Source: Gynuella sp050296195 (GTDB lineage: Bacteria; Pseudomonadota; Gammaproteobacteria; Pseudomonadales; Natronospirillaceae). From it: DNA of 64,000 bases. Below are positions 26,354 through 35,411 of this stretch, piece after piece. The notes beneath the pieces are model-generated. The model had not been told where the DNA came from. It searched no databases and was given only the letters and a program-made list of their open reading frames with translations. Positions within the stretch are counted from its first letter, which is position 1. Each line of letters begins with the position of its first letter. Made by a program: the position numbers and the translations under genes. The stretch lies in NCBI RefSeq assembly GCF_050296195.1, contig NZ_JBNKRB010000024.1, one strand, 5' to 3'.

Positions 26354-29152
26354 TTAAAGGGATTGCTTTTGTTCAATCCTGAAACTGGCTGATTGTCCTG
26401 CGGCTGCAGGCAACCCGCTGCGCGTATCAGGCTGACCGCCGCCCATCCACAACGTGACAGTTCCAGGCTCCACAACGCGCCGACCTTTGGCATCAACTGA
26501 ACTCAAGGCCCACGCATCCATACGCATGCTGACCGTACTGGTTTGCCCTTTAGCCAGATGAATGCGTTTGAAACCCACCAGCGTTCGAATCGGCGAACCG
26601 GCAACATCGCTACGGGACAGATAAAGCTGTACTACCTCGTCGGCATCCATCTTGCCGGTATTGGTTACATCAACCGACACCGTCACAGGCTGGTTACCAC
26701 GACGTTGTGCCGGTGATACTGCCATGTGGCTATAGCGAAATTGGCTGTAGGATAAGCCGTAGCCAAATGGGTATAACACATCGCCGGTAAAAAACCGGTA
26801 GGTGCGATTTGCCATGGCGTAGTTATCAAACGCGGGCAATTCATCCACCGATGGGTAAAATGTCACCGGTAAACGGCCAGCGGGGCTAAAATCACCGGCT
26901 AATAACCGGGCCACGGCTTGCCCACCGCTTTGGCCCGGGTACCAGGCTTCAACAATGGCCGCTGCTTTTTTATCTGCCTGATTCACAGCCAGGGCACTGC
27001 CATTCATTAACACCACAACTACCGGTTTGCCAGTGGCATACAGTTTATCCAGCAACTGGCGTTGCACCGGCGGCAACGATAAATTGGTTCTGTCACCACC
27101 GGAAAAACCCGGCAACGGAACCGGCATTTCCTCACCCTCAAGCTGGGTGGTCAGCCCACCCGCAAATACCACCGCATCGGCCTGTTCAGCTGCCTGCAGC
27201 GCCGCTTTAACGCCTGGATCGGAAGGCAGACTCCAGACCAGTTTTTCATCGCCCTGCTCACCACGCTGAAAAGCTTCCACTTTCAACGGGTAGGTTTTAC
27301 CCGCAACCAACTTCACCGTGCCACTGGCAATAACCGAGCGCCAGTCAACATTCCACGCATCAACGATAAGTTGTTGGTTTACCCAGATGCGATAACCACC
27401 ATTGGCCAGGTAACGCAAGCTGTAAACGCCTGATTCCTGGGCTTTGATATAGCCGGTCCAGCGTACTGCACCACTGGCGACATGCCGTTGCCAGCTCAGT
27501 TGCGCATTGGCCTCAACACTTTTCCGTAGAGGCTTGGCAGTCACATCTTTATCAGCAAAATATTCGGCGGTTAAACCTGGCTTATGGCATTGAACATCAA
27601 CACAAAGGAGATTATCCGGCACCGGGCTTTGAATAGGATCAAGCAAACCACTGCCTGGCGCATAGTGAATATTTGCCTTACCAAAGCGCGCCCGCATGCC
27701 CTGTAACAAGGTGATGGGCTGCGACGGGGAGCCATTATAATTGCCTACCAGCGCATCAAGGTTATCCGCATTAGGGCCGACCACGGCCAGACTTTTAACC
27801 GTCGATATCAACGGCAAAAAGTCGTGGCGGTTTTTCAGCAATACCAATGACTTTTCTGCCACCGTCAGTGCTAATTGCCGATGGGCTTTCGTATCATTCT
27901 CCTGTGCAGTAATGTCTGGAAAAACCTGTGGGCGCGGGTCGAACTGGCCCAGGCGCATACGGGTGCTAAACAACCGTACCAGTGATTGGTCTATTTGCGC
28001 CTCGCTAATTAATCCTTGCTTTAGAGCAGAACGAATATGATCGGCCTCATTGGCATCACCACAAATTAAATCCATACCAGCATCAAATACCGCTTTAATC
28101 CCCGCTTCGGGTGATTTGGCATAGCCGTGTTTGGCCGCCTGATAAACATCGGAAACCGCACCGCAATCCGATACCACATAGCCGTTGAAGCCCCATTGTT
28201 TACGCAGCTTATCCGTTAATAACTGTCTGCTAGCACAGGCCGGCACGCCGTCCACGGCGTTGTAAGAACACATGACAGACTGAGCCTTCGCCTCCATTAC
28301 CGTGGCACGAAAAGCGGGAAAGTATGTTTCTTCCAGATCTTTGGCACTGGGGCGCACATCAATATGGTGTCGCTTCGCTTCAGGTCCGCTATACACCGCA
28401 AAGTGTTTCGGCGTGGCGACGGTTTTTAAGTAGCGAGGGTCATCACCCTGTAGCCCTTCCACATAAGCCACACCCAGCCGCGACGTGAGGTAAGGATCTT
28501 CACCATAGGTTTCCTGTCCCCTGCCCCAACGGGGATCGCGAAAAATGTTGATATTGGGTGACCATACCGTCAGTCCACCGAACCAGTCAGACCCACCAAA
28601 GCGGTGTTGATTGGCATAGTACTTGGCGCGAAATTCGGTGCTCACCACTCCGGCAATCTGGCCCATCAACGGTGTATCCCAAGTCGATGCCATGCCTATC
28701 GCCTGGGGAAAGACCGTTGCATATCCTGCCGCTGCCACACCGTGCAGGCCCTCATTCCACCAGTTGTATTCACGCACGCCCAAACGCGGAATAGCCGGTG
28801 CGTCGTTAATCAGCTGTGGGAGTTTTTCTTCCAAGGTCATACGGGAGACTAAATCTTTGGCGCGGGCGTGAAAATCAACCGATGTATCCTGATATTTGGG
28901 CGGCCCATTTTGCGTATCAGCGTGTACAGTCACGCCGGCAAATTGCAGCATAACGCCCACCATAAGAGCATGCAGTAAACCGGTTTTTATGATGGTCGGC
29001 GGACAATATCGCTGCACACTATTGCCGGACTCTGCAAAGTGACAAAGTAGTGATTTATTATTGTTGAGTAGTCTGCTCATAATGAAGTCCAAATTGATGC
29101 AATTGGCGACAAGCCGGTTTAACAGGCTCGTTGAAAGACCGAAAAAACACAT
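26354..29152 (-). CDS. Secreted GH3 beta-xylosidase/beta-glucosidase with PA14 domain
   Basis: A 932-residue GH3 enzyme that removes terminal xylose, arabinose or glucose from beta-linked oligosaccharides. The GH3 N-terminal barrel has YGEDPYLTSRLG, KHFAVYSG and the nucleophile Asp in GYVVSDCGAV. A PA14 domain (GLTAEYFADKDVTAKPL to GYRIWVNQQLIVDAW) is inserted in the C-terminal sandwich domain, followed by GGDRTNLSLPPVQ, YPFGYGLSYSQF and an FnIII-like end. The hydrophobic export signal (LLHALMVGVMLQFAGVTVHA) sits about 60 residues from the first ATG. The ATG at 29152 overlaps the esterase stop (TAATG), arguing for coupling; ATG 29080 (MSRLLNNN) is a likely alternative. Operon with the esterase upstream. 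Confidence 0.92.
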   Translation of the reverse strand: MCFFGLSTSLLNRLVANCINLDFIMSRLLNNNKSLLCHFAESGNSVQRYCPPTIIKTGLLHALMVGVMLQFAGVTVHADTQNGPPKYQDTSVDFHARAKDLVSRMTLEEKLPQLINDAPAIPRLGVREYNWWNEGLHGVAAAGYATVFPQAIGMASTWDTPLMGQIAGVVSTEFRAKYYANQHRFGGSDWFGGLTVWSPNINIFRDPRWGRGQETYGEDPYLTSRLGVAYVEGLQGDDPRYLKTVATPKHFAVYSGPEAKRHHIDVRPSAKDLEETYFPAFRATVMEAKAQSVMCSYNAVDGVPACASRQLLTDKLRKQWGFNGYVVSDCGAVSDVYQAAKHGYAKSPEAGIKAVFDAGMDLICGDANEADHIRSALKQGLISEAQIDQSLVRLFSTRMRLGQFDPRPQVFPDITAQENDTKAHRQLALTVAEKSLVLLKNRHDFLPLISTVKSLAVVGPNADNLDALVGNYNGSPSQPITLLQGMRARFGKANIHYAPGSGLLDPIQSPVPDNLLCVDVQCHKPGLTAEYFADKDVTAKPLRKSVEANAQLSWQRHVASGAVRWTGYIKAQESGVYSLRYLANGGYRIWVNQQLIVDAWNVDWRSVIASGTVKLVAGKTYPLKVEAFQRGEQGDEKLVWSLPSDPGVKAALQAAEQADAVVFAGGLTTQLEGEEMPVPLPGFSGGDRTNLSLPPVQRQLLDKLYATGKPVVVVLMNGSALAVNQADKKAAAIVEAWYPGQSGGQAVARLLAGDFSPAGRLPVTFYPSVDELPAFDNYAMANRTYRFFTGDVLYPFGYGLSYSQFRYSHMAVSPAQRRGNQPVTVSVDVTNTGKMDADEVVQLYLSRSDVAGSPIRTLVGFKRIHLAKGQTSTVSMRMDAWALSSVDAKGRRVVEPGTVTLWMGGGQPDTRSGLPAAAGQSASFRIEQKQSL

Positions 29153-30171
29153 TACAAATCAAAAACCTGATCCAAAAACGTCACCATGTCGGTCACTGCC
29201 GGCTCGGAAAGCTCCTTGAAACAACCATGGTTATAATCGTTACAGCCACTGTCTAAAAAGCCGTGGGCTTTTTGGGGGTAAAGTATAAAGTCGACCGGCT
29301 GTCCCAGTTTCTTCATGCTTACCACATAGCCTTCGACTTCTGCTGACGGAATAACGGTATCCTCTGCCCCCAGCAACACAAGCTGCTGAGGTAATGGGTA
29401 GTCTTCGGCACTGACCATATAGTGAACCGGCGAAACAGCCTGGTAGTACTCAGGGTTGTCATTGACATTGATGTTGTCACCAAAAAATCCACGAGGTTTG
29501 ACGTGAGCCCAATGCCAGAAGGGATTACTGCTCGTTTCAAAACCATTTTTGGCCGCATCAACTAAGGTGTATCCCGTATAACTTAAAATCGCCGCCTTGA
29601 GCTTTAAACCATCCTGACTGCCAACCTGTTCCGCCGTAAGCCCCTTGGGCAAATAAGTTGGCGTAAAACCTAACGACTTGTTGATAAAACCATCATTGCT
29701 CAGATTGCGACCCGCCAGCATGACCATCGCCGCCAAATACCCACCAGCACTATCACCCGTAACGGCCACTTTGTCAGGGTCGCCACCATAAGTCCTAATA
29801 TGATCCTTCACCCACAGCACCGCCCCCATGGCATCATCAATCTGTTCGTCGATGGTGGTGGTGTTATTGAGATCCCCCAGCAAACGGTAATTGGCATTGA
29901 CGGTAATCACGTCAGTACGGGTAGCAATCGCATCGGCTAAGTCCCGCATAATGGACTTATTATTGAGTAACCAACCGCCGCCATGAAAAATCACCAGCAC
30001 CGGTTTAGCCTGGGTTTGGGTTTCGGGTACAACGATATCCAGGGTTAAATCAAACCCTTTCGGACTGGCCCAAATAAGATCAGAGTAATGTTTAACCGTA
30101 TGACTAGCCCATGCCGATGAACACACATAAAAAAGCAGGACAAACAGCGAATAGCGCATCATGAGGCCCAT
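29152..30171 (-). CDS. Secreted carbohydrate-type esterase, alpha/beta hydrolase
   Basis: A 339-residue secreted esterase of the BD-FAE / hormone-sensitive-lipase type. Signal peptide MMRYSLFVLLFYVCSSAWA, then oxyanion motif IFHGGGWLL, nucleophile elbow VTGDSAGGYLAAM, acid in LGAEDTVIPSAE and His in YPQKAHGFLD. Probable role is deacetylation or deferuloylation of plant xylan, inferred from cotranscription with the GH3 enzyme. AGGAG lies 7 bp before the ATG. A MITE copy ends its similarity 24 bp upstream of the start, so the element lies between this gene and whatever promoter drives it. Confidence 0.88.
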   Translation of the reverse strand: MGLMMRYSLFVLLFYVCSSAWASHTVKHYSDLIWASPKGFDLTLDIVVPETQTQAKPVLVIFHGGGWLLNNKSIMRDLADAIATRTDVITVNANYRLLGDLNNTTTIDEQIDDAMGAVLWVKDHIRTYGGDPDKVAVTGDSAGGYLAAMVMLAGRNLSNDGFINKSLGFTPTYLPKGLTAEQVGSQDGLKLKAAILSYTGYTLVDAAKNGFETSSNPFWHWAHVKPRGFFGDNINVNDNPEYYQAVSPVHYMVSAEDYPLPQQLVLLGAEDTVIPSAEVEGYVVSMKKLGQPVDFILYPQKAHGFLDSGCNDYNHGCFKELSEPAVTDMVTFLDQVFDL

Positions 30172-30194
30172 TTTTTATCTCCTTTAAGCACTTT

Positions 30195-30335
30195 GGGAAC
30201 CTCTGAAAAATGGCCTATTTTCACGCAGGACGTTGTCAGCCCCCGTCTCACATCCTCATTTACACCAGTAAACTGCGGTGTTGCGAGTGGCGCTTCCTCG
30301 CCTGCATCAAAACTATTCCTATTTTTCAGAGGCCC
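30195..30335 (+). repeat. MITE-like 141-bp repeat, copy 5
   Basis: Full-length copy with terminal repeats CCTCTGAAAAAT (30200) and ATTTTTCAGAGG (to 30332); flanks CTTT and CTTG are a diverged duplication. It sits just upstream of the esterase start codon, so it could supply or block the promoter of the esterase-GH3 operon. Confidence 0.85.
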
Positions 30336-31303
30336 CTTGTTATATTTTTAACTGCTGCTCAATTATTTTCTCTTTATAGGTTTCGATAGTGTTGCCGTTG
30401 CATTCGTTTGCTGAAGTCCGCCACTTATGAATTTGCACGTCACCTAGATAATTCAGGTTAGGTAGGAAACCAGAACACAATGCCCAGCACCAAATTCAAC
30501 TGCGCTATTTTCGGCATATTCAGCACCCACCAGAACTCCAGAAGTACATTCGCGCACTTTGAACAATTAGCGCCTTGATATGCTCGATAACATTTGGAAT
30601 CGGAATACGTTTACTATCACCATTCCTTACAAACGTTCTATCGACATTAAATATGTACACAACGTGGTTATCTCTACTGACGAAGCACAATACCCAACTC
30701 ATCGGACAATTGAAGCACAGCGTCATTTGAGCTGCTGCAGTTGTTTGTTAGCAAATCTGCCCAAAATTAACTAACCCCCATATGGGGACATTTGTTTGTT
30801 CTTGTTTTTACGCTTAATCGATACCAATAATACCGATACAACAAACAACAATGGAATACTGAATAAGAATGAGCCAGCGCCATGAGTTAAAAGCAGGTAT
30901 AGTGAAAATGAAAACCAAACAGGATAGTTGTTCATGTCCTCACTGGTGGAAATACTAATGACAGCTCTTTTCCAACCTGTCATTTTTTAACCAGAATTCC
31001 AGATGAAGAATTAAACGTTTCTCATACCAGTTACGAATGTACAAAACAGCCCATTGGCTATAGGTCAAATTGAGTTTTCAACAATTTTCTTGCTAACTCA
31101 GTGCTTTATTATTGTTATACCTTTTAGCACCAAGCAAACCAAATAGACTATGGGGATCGGAGGAAACACTGAAAAAACAACCACAGAGCTACCAACATCA
31201 ATTCACATGGAAGCCACTAATGCTGTACTCACCTATACATACTGCAGAACGCGTTTAATGTAACGACATACATAAAAGCGGTCACATCAGTATGTATCTA
31301 TTG
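30336..31303. other. Intergenic region with little coding potential
   Basis: Nearly 1 kb between the esterase promoter side and the LysE-type gene. Apart from the small membrane frame listed separately, I see only a possible decayed short secreted protein on the minus strand (30340-30517, interrupted by a frameshift). No RNA gene recognised. Confidence 0.4.
30771..30983 (-). CDS. Possible small membrane protein
   Basis: A 70-residue frame with one or two hydrophobic segments (FSFSLYLLLTHGAGSFLFSI and LLFVVSVLLVSI) ending in a Lys/Asn-rich tail. The composition is protein-like but there is no good ribosome-binding site and I recognise no family. Could equally be a spurious frame. Confidence 0.3.
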   Translation of the reverse strand: MTGWKRAVISISTSEDMNNYPVWFSFSLYLLLTHGAGSFLFSIPLLFVVSVLLVSIKRKNKNKQMSPYGG

Positions 31304-31927
31304 TTATACATGGTTACTGGAAACAAGCGCAGTACCAAACCCTATGAAGACACCGCCAGTAATACGATTAAACCACGCTAACGTTTTTCTTTTCTCTAGG
31401 TGATTTCTCAATTTAGAGGCCAATACAACATATATGGTCAGAAACGAGAATGAACATATGGCAAATGTACCGGCCAATAAAGCAAACTGTAAGAAAACTG
31501 GCTGATCTAGATTGATAAATTGAGGAAATAGAGCCGTGTAAAAGGCGATAGCTTTGGGATTACTGATACCTACCACATAGGACTCGCTAAATACTTTTAA
31601 ACGACTGGGTGTTGAAAATGCTAATTTTTCAGCATTTTTAGCATGAAATATGGGCTTAGAACACCATGCCTTTATACCTAGATAAATCAGATACAAGCCA
31701 CCTATAACTTTTATACCAGTATACAAAAACGGAGATGCCAGAATTACGGCTCCTAACCCTACCGCCGACACTGAGGCCAAAGTGAGCATTGCTACAACAT
31801 TGCCGACGACACCTATAATCGCTCTTGCAAACCCATATTTCGCGCCATTCTTAATAGACAAAAATATCGCTGGCCCAGGGCTAGCTGTCGCCACAATACA
31901 AATACCCAAATATATAAAATAATCCAT
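31304..31927 (-). CDS. LysE/RhtB family amino-acid exporter
   Basis: A 207-residue inner-membrane exporter with six predicted helices. The LysE signature is at the N-terminus (ATASPGPAIFLSIKNGAKYG, residues about 12-31), and the middle segment VVGISNPKAIAFYTALFPQF is the conserved helix-4 region. ATG 31927 is chosen with AGGA 4 bp upstream and because the family begins with this short N-terminus; an upstream in-frame start at 31987 lacks support. Substrate, probably homoserine/threonine-like or another amino acid, cannot be told. It is the last host-like gene before the island. Confidence 0.88.
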   Translation of the reverse strand: MDYFIYLGICIVATASPGPAIFLSIKNGAKYGFARAIIGVVGNVVAMLTLASVSAVGLGAVILASPFLYTGIKVIGGLYLIYLGIKAWCSKPIFHAKNAEKLAFSTPSRLKVFSESYVVGISNPKAIAFYTALFPQFINLDQPVFLQFALLAGTFAICSFSFLTIYVVLASKLRNHLEKRKTLAWFNRITGGVFIGFGTALVSSNHV

Positions 31928-32092
31928 CGATTCCTGATCCGTAAATATGAATTCAAAGCATAAGGCCGCCGTAACAGGGCTGAACATGTAATGCGAAGAC
32001 CCAACCCCGAAGGAGCAATTTCGTCTGGCCTAGTTATATTTCTAAACTTCATTCAGCACAATTCTGTTCTTCATATTCTTCAAGCTCTTCAA

Positions 32093-32419
32093 CTAGCCCG
32101 AATATTTCATCAAAATTGGACCATGGAACCGAGTTGGCCTTATTTTATAGGTGCTAACACACAAAATAAGAGCGGCTCCGAGATGATAGAATGCTACCAG
32201 ACTTCGTTCTCTTTTCCACCCGTCAAACACCATAAAGTCGACGTGAGTTTTAAACGCGGTGAGATCTCTTCCGATGGTGGAATGTTATTGCTCAGAGAAA
32301 TTGACAAACGACTGGGGTTAACAATGGCCATAGATCGTGTTTTGTGCGATAACCATGTTCAGGGACGATGTGACCATACTCAACTGACGATGCTACGCCA
32401 ACGCATCTCGCTCTCTTAG
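32093..32419 (+). pseudogene. IS1380-type transposase remnant, left end, copy 1
   Basis: From CTAGCCCGAATATTTCATCA (32093) to about 32408 the sequence closely matches the start of the second IS1380-like copy at 57868. The coding part begins at ATG 32183 and reads through HKVDVSFKRGEISSDGGMLL, LREIDKRLGLTMAID and DHTQLTMLRQRI, the N-terminus of an IS1380-family DDE transposase, then breaks off into unrelated sequence, so only about 75 residues remain. It marks the left edge of the accessory island. Confidence 0.8.
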
Positions 32420-32618
32420 TTATTGCTGAGTTTTGTGCGCCAATCTCCCGTATTTTGGGAGGATTAGATATTTCTAAAAGATAAGCTTCGCTCATATAAT
32501 GGCTGCATCGGAATTCTTGTAACTCGACGGCCTCAGAAAAGTTCACCAGTTTTCCAGGATTACGAATTTCAAGGATACCCAGTACTTCTAAGTCCGGTAT
32601 AGTGATCACATACCTCAC
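32420..32618 (-). pseudogene. Truncated hypothetical gene next to the IS remnant
   Basis: A minus-strand frame starting at 32618 with protein-like sequence (ITIPDLEVLGILEIRNPGKL, EAVELQEFRCSHYMSEAYLL) that runs into the IS1380 remnant, where the natural C-terminus is lost. I do not recognise it. Composition and context resemble the small immunity-type genes that follow. Confidence 0.4.
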
Positions 32619-32675
32619 TGCCGTTCTATTAACCGAACTCCAGAGAAACAGTTCTTTAACTGATTTCAGACTGCA

Positions 32676-32861
32676 TCAGCCTTTCGCAATTTTCACTATG
32701 AGATTTGTTAGCCTAGTGAGTGCCAGTTTCTCTATTTCGCTATACCTTTCCAAGCCCTCCAGATCAAACTCGGAGTGTGGCCCTTCAATAGATACGTTCT
32801 TTCCTTTTTCTTCAATTTTAACCCTTGAATCCTCAAATTTATTGCTTCCTAACGCTCGCAT
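32676..32861 (-). CDS. Small hypothetical protein
   Basis: A 61-residue hydrophilic protein rich in Glu and Lys (FEDSRVKIEEKGKNVSIEGP, LERYSEIEKLALTRLTNLIV). No family recognised and no strong ribosome-binding site. It lies between two other small minus-strand genes and may be a fragment of a longer gene. Confidence 0.4.
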   Translation of the reverse strand: MRALGSNKFEDSRVKIEEKGKNVSIEGPHSEFDLEGLERYSEIEKLALTRLTNLIVKIAKG

Positions 32862-32911
32862 AAATAGCGAGTAACTTGTTGCGCATCCAAGGCATAGAGT
32901 GCCTGCTTGTG

Positions 32912-33292
32912 CTAGGGTCTACGTTGGTGAAAACCAATGTATAAGTCCTTTAAGATATCGGGTAGTTTTTCCCAATATGGTTTTGCTTTTTCTGGAGGTA
33001 TTTGCCAAAACAAATTTTCAACAAATGCTACGTCTATTGTTTTTTTAACGTCCTCAGTGCCCGTCATGTACGAGAACCGGATGAATTCAAATAATTCCGT
33101 ATATTTCTCGGGTTTTACGAGCTTCTGCATTTCACCATTCAAGGCATTTGCAAGAGCTTCAAACCACGTATAAGAGTAGAACTCATCATCATAGTCCGCC
33201 CATTGCTTCTGGTATTCTAAGTTAGCCAGTTTTTCTACTTCTGGGAATTTAGCTTTCAACTCGCTACAAAAATTATCTCTTGATTCACTCAT
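32912..33292 (-). CDS. Hypothetical acidic protein, immunity-protein-like
   Basis: A 126-residue acidic, aromatic-rich helical protein (KQWADYDDEFYSYTWFEALA, FVENLFWQIPPEKAKPYWEK, LPDILKDLYIGFH). Size, acidity and style resemble immunity proteins of polymorphic toxin systems and DUF7674-like proteins; I am not certain of the family. No matching toxin is present, so it may be an orphan immunity gene. Confidence 0.55.
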   Translation of the reverse strand: MSESRDNFCSELKAKFPEVEKLANLEYQKQWADYDDEFYSYTWFEALANALNGEMQKLVKPEKYTELFEFIRFSYMTGTEDVKKTIDVAFVENLFWQIPPEKAKPYWEKLPDILKDLYIGFHQRRP

Positions 33293-33597
33293 ATAGCTTT
33301 AACACTTGCAGAAGTTGCACGGGCTTTTTCGAGTCACCCGCCGGTGATTGAAAGTGGTGTTTTTCCAATAATCCTCATTAGTTTGTGACCATAGTGCTCA
33401 ACTCGATCTTCACAAAATATCATAGAGTTATATATCAGTTTCGATTTACTCTTTGAAGGGAAAAATCATGGAAAACAAAGAAAAGACTCCTTTTAAAGCG
33501 AAAGACTGATCGCACATCCTTACCATCAAAACCAAAACCTCGTCTTCAACGTAGAGAGAGATTTTCATCTCTCCCCCACTATTTGCGTATCTGGTTT
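33293..33597. other. Gap with hairpin and tiny open frame
   Basis: About 300 bp. It contains a 13-codon frame at 33469-33510 (MENKEKTPFKAKD) preceded by GAAGGG at good spacing, and a hairpin near 33555-33580 (AGAGAGAT ... ATCTCTCC). Neither is strongly supported as functional. Confidence 0.35.
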
Positions 33598-34050
33598 TCA
33601 GACTTGTTTGCCCAGCAGCCTGTATCTGCTCAGACTCCAGAAAGCTTCCAGCCCTTCAGATAACGGTAAATCAGGTTTTTTAACGCCACCAAGCAAGAAT
33701 TTCGATTGCATGGGCGTACTTCCTCGTTGTGCAGCCATAACGCGACCGACAATATTCTCTAACGAAGAGTGAGCTATTTGGGTAGGCGTGCTATATCCAA
33801 ACCCGTGCAGACGAGCGATCTTTACAACTTGTTCAAATTGTTAGTGCGCTTTGTCTGGTGTGGTAATCAGATTTTGCCAGTATTCTAAAATGTGTTTATC
33901 CAAGGTAGCGGCGCGTTGCTGCGCTAAAGATAATGAATCGGTTTTGAGAGATATTTGAATTAATTCGCGGGTATCGATGTGCTGAATATCTTTGGGTATT
34001 CGTCGGACGTAATGACAGCGCCGTCCTCTTTTCTTCATATACTTCATCAT
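33598..34050 (-). pseudogene. Phage-type integrase N-terminal remnant with in-frame stop
   Basis: The frame from 34050 encodes the N-terminus of a tyrosine integrase (KKRGRRCHYVRRIPKDIQHI, ISLKTDSLSLAQQRAATLDK), typical of the SAM-like/DUF6538 N-terminal region. A TAA at 33841-33843 interrupts it, but the same frame continues for 80 codons with integrase-like sequence (KIARLHGFGYSTPTQIAHSS, NIVGRVMAAQRGS) to TGA at 33598-33600. The catalytic domain with R-H-R-Y is absent. It is therefore a truncated and nonsense-mutated integrase, probably a relic of the element that brought part of the island. Confidence 0.75.
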
Positions 34051-34367
34051 CCTTGCTTTCGTTTGTGGTGCAAATTGTAGTGTGTTCTGTAGTGCAAAAC
34101 ATAAGATTACTTATTGCACCTGGAACGCGGTTAGTCAATAAAATAATGCGCAAAGCCTTATGTTTTCTTGCTTTTGAGTATGTTTTGTTTTTTAAATAAG
34201 GAGAAAAGTAGCGGACACGGAGAGAGCCGATTGTTTGTCAGCTCTCCCCTATTTCATTGATTTTATCTTTTGCGAGAATAGTTTTGTAGTGCGATTTGTG
34301 ATGCAAAATGTGGTGCAAAAAGGTGAATTATCATGAATAAATATTGTGCTGATTAAAATTTCAGGTT
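34051..34367. other. Intergenic region upstream of the integrase remnant
   Basis: About 320 bp, AT-rich. Contains a hairpin GGAGAGAGC ... GCTCTCCCC near 34217-34248 and the fragment TAGCGGACAC at 34209, which resembles part of the boundary motif found at other module ends. No gene seen. Confidence 0.4.
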
Positions 34368-34386
34368 CCGACCATAAGCGGACATT
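34368..34386 (+). repeat. Module-boundary motif, copy A
   Basis: CCGACCATAAGCGGACATT, overlapping the stop codon of the nuclease-like gene. One of a series sharing CGGCCAnnAGCGGACATT at the 3' ends of the defence genes. Confidence 0.65.
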
Positions 34387-35366
34387 CAAGTAGAACTTAC
34401 CGCATGCAAAATTGTGCTGGAAGACAACGGGTGAAAACCGTAAACGTCACGACACACATACCCATCTTCAACATATATTCTGCTTGAACACTTAAGAACT
34501 TCTTTTTCAAGCGGGATAGCAGCGTTGGGGTTCTCGTACAATGTCACACCTTCGCTCCAAAGTTCTGGGGTATTTTCATCTCCAAGAACTCTTGAGAAAT
34601 GAATTAATCGGTAATTTTCAACATCAATCGATTGGTAGGCATACCCTGACAGGATGGTTTTATAATCGTTCAGTCCTTTAAAATCTGTCGAAATACGAAG
34701 AAACTTAGAAACAGTAAACCTATTGCAAAACAACACTGCACTGATATGTCTTGATTTATCTTTTCCAAAAAAAGCGTCTTGTGAATTGTCTCCCTCCGGC
34801 GATCCGTAAAGATATTCAATTAAGCAATGATCTGTATATAGAAGCGATCCGCCTTCGAAAAAAGGAGCAATAACTAATACTAAAGGCAATCCTAGACAAT
34901 GCGGCAAGTCTTGATAATGGTGATTTAGCTTTTTCCACAAAATGCGTCCAAGTCTTTTGGGTACTTCATGGGTAATTTTATCCATTAACTCGCCATTCGC
35001 ATAATTAACCATCTGAGTTAGTGATATATCTGTTTTTTGCCCGTTGGATGGATTTGCCGTAACACACTCAATAGCCAAACCAACATTTTCCGACACACCA
35101 ATAAAATCAGGATTTTCATAATTTCGATCAATTTTTAGACCACACTCTTCAAGGTAGGCAAAGCATGCAAGCTCAAATAAGCGAGAATGAAATCCACTAC
35201 CCTGAAAGTACTTGATAAAACTTCCATTGGGATCACCCATTTTTTCAAATGTGCTATTAATATATTCTCTAGCGCATCCATGCACCTCAGAATTTAACAA
35301 AGAAATGAATTGAGGATGTTGTCTATCGACTGAAATTGATTCCTCGAAAAGATTACCTTTTGACAT
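34386..35366 (-). CDS. Putative restriction-endonuclease-like protein
   Basis: A 326-residue soluble protein. The region around residues 60-104 (FHSRLFELACFAYLEECGLK, then NYENPDFIG and VGLAIECVTANPS) has the order Glu65, Pro86-Asp87, Glu100-x-Val, which resembles a PD-(D/E)XK nuclease core in which the Lys is not obvious. The rest is not recognised. It is the last gene of the defence array, with its own boundary motif at the stop. A nuclease effector is a reasonable guess but rests on a weak motif. Confidence 0.5.
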   Translation of the reverse strand: MSKGNLFEESISVDRQHPQFISLLNSEVHGCAREYINSTFEKMGDPNGSFIKYFQGSGFHSRLFELACFAYLEECGLKIDRNYENPDFIGVSENVGLAIECVTANPSNGQKTDISLTQMVNYANGELMDKITHEVPKRLGRILWKKLNHHYQDLPHCLGLPLVLVIAPFFEGGSLLYTDHCLIEYLYGSPEGDNSQDAFFGKDKSRHISAVLFCNRFTVSKFLRISTDFKGLNDYKTILSGYAYQSIDVENYRLIHFSRVLGDENTPELWSEGVTLYENPNAAIPLEKEVLKCSSRIYVEDGYVCRDVYGFHPLSSSTILHAVSST

Positions 35367-35393
35367 TTATATTCCAATCAAATTATCAACATT

Positions 35394-35411
35394 CGGCCAA
35401 GAGCGGACATT
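35394..35411 (+). repeat. Module-boundary motif, copy B
   Basis: CGGCCAAGAGCGGACATT; its last bases form part of the TAA stop (35410-35412) of the HEPN gene. Confidence 0.7.

Noticed and set aside
30340..30517. Short secreted protein on the minus strand (PKIAQLNLVLGIVFWFPT, then LGDVQIHKWRTSANECNGNT in another frame)
   Set aside because: Needs a frameshift, has no clear ribosome-binding site, and no family is recognised.
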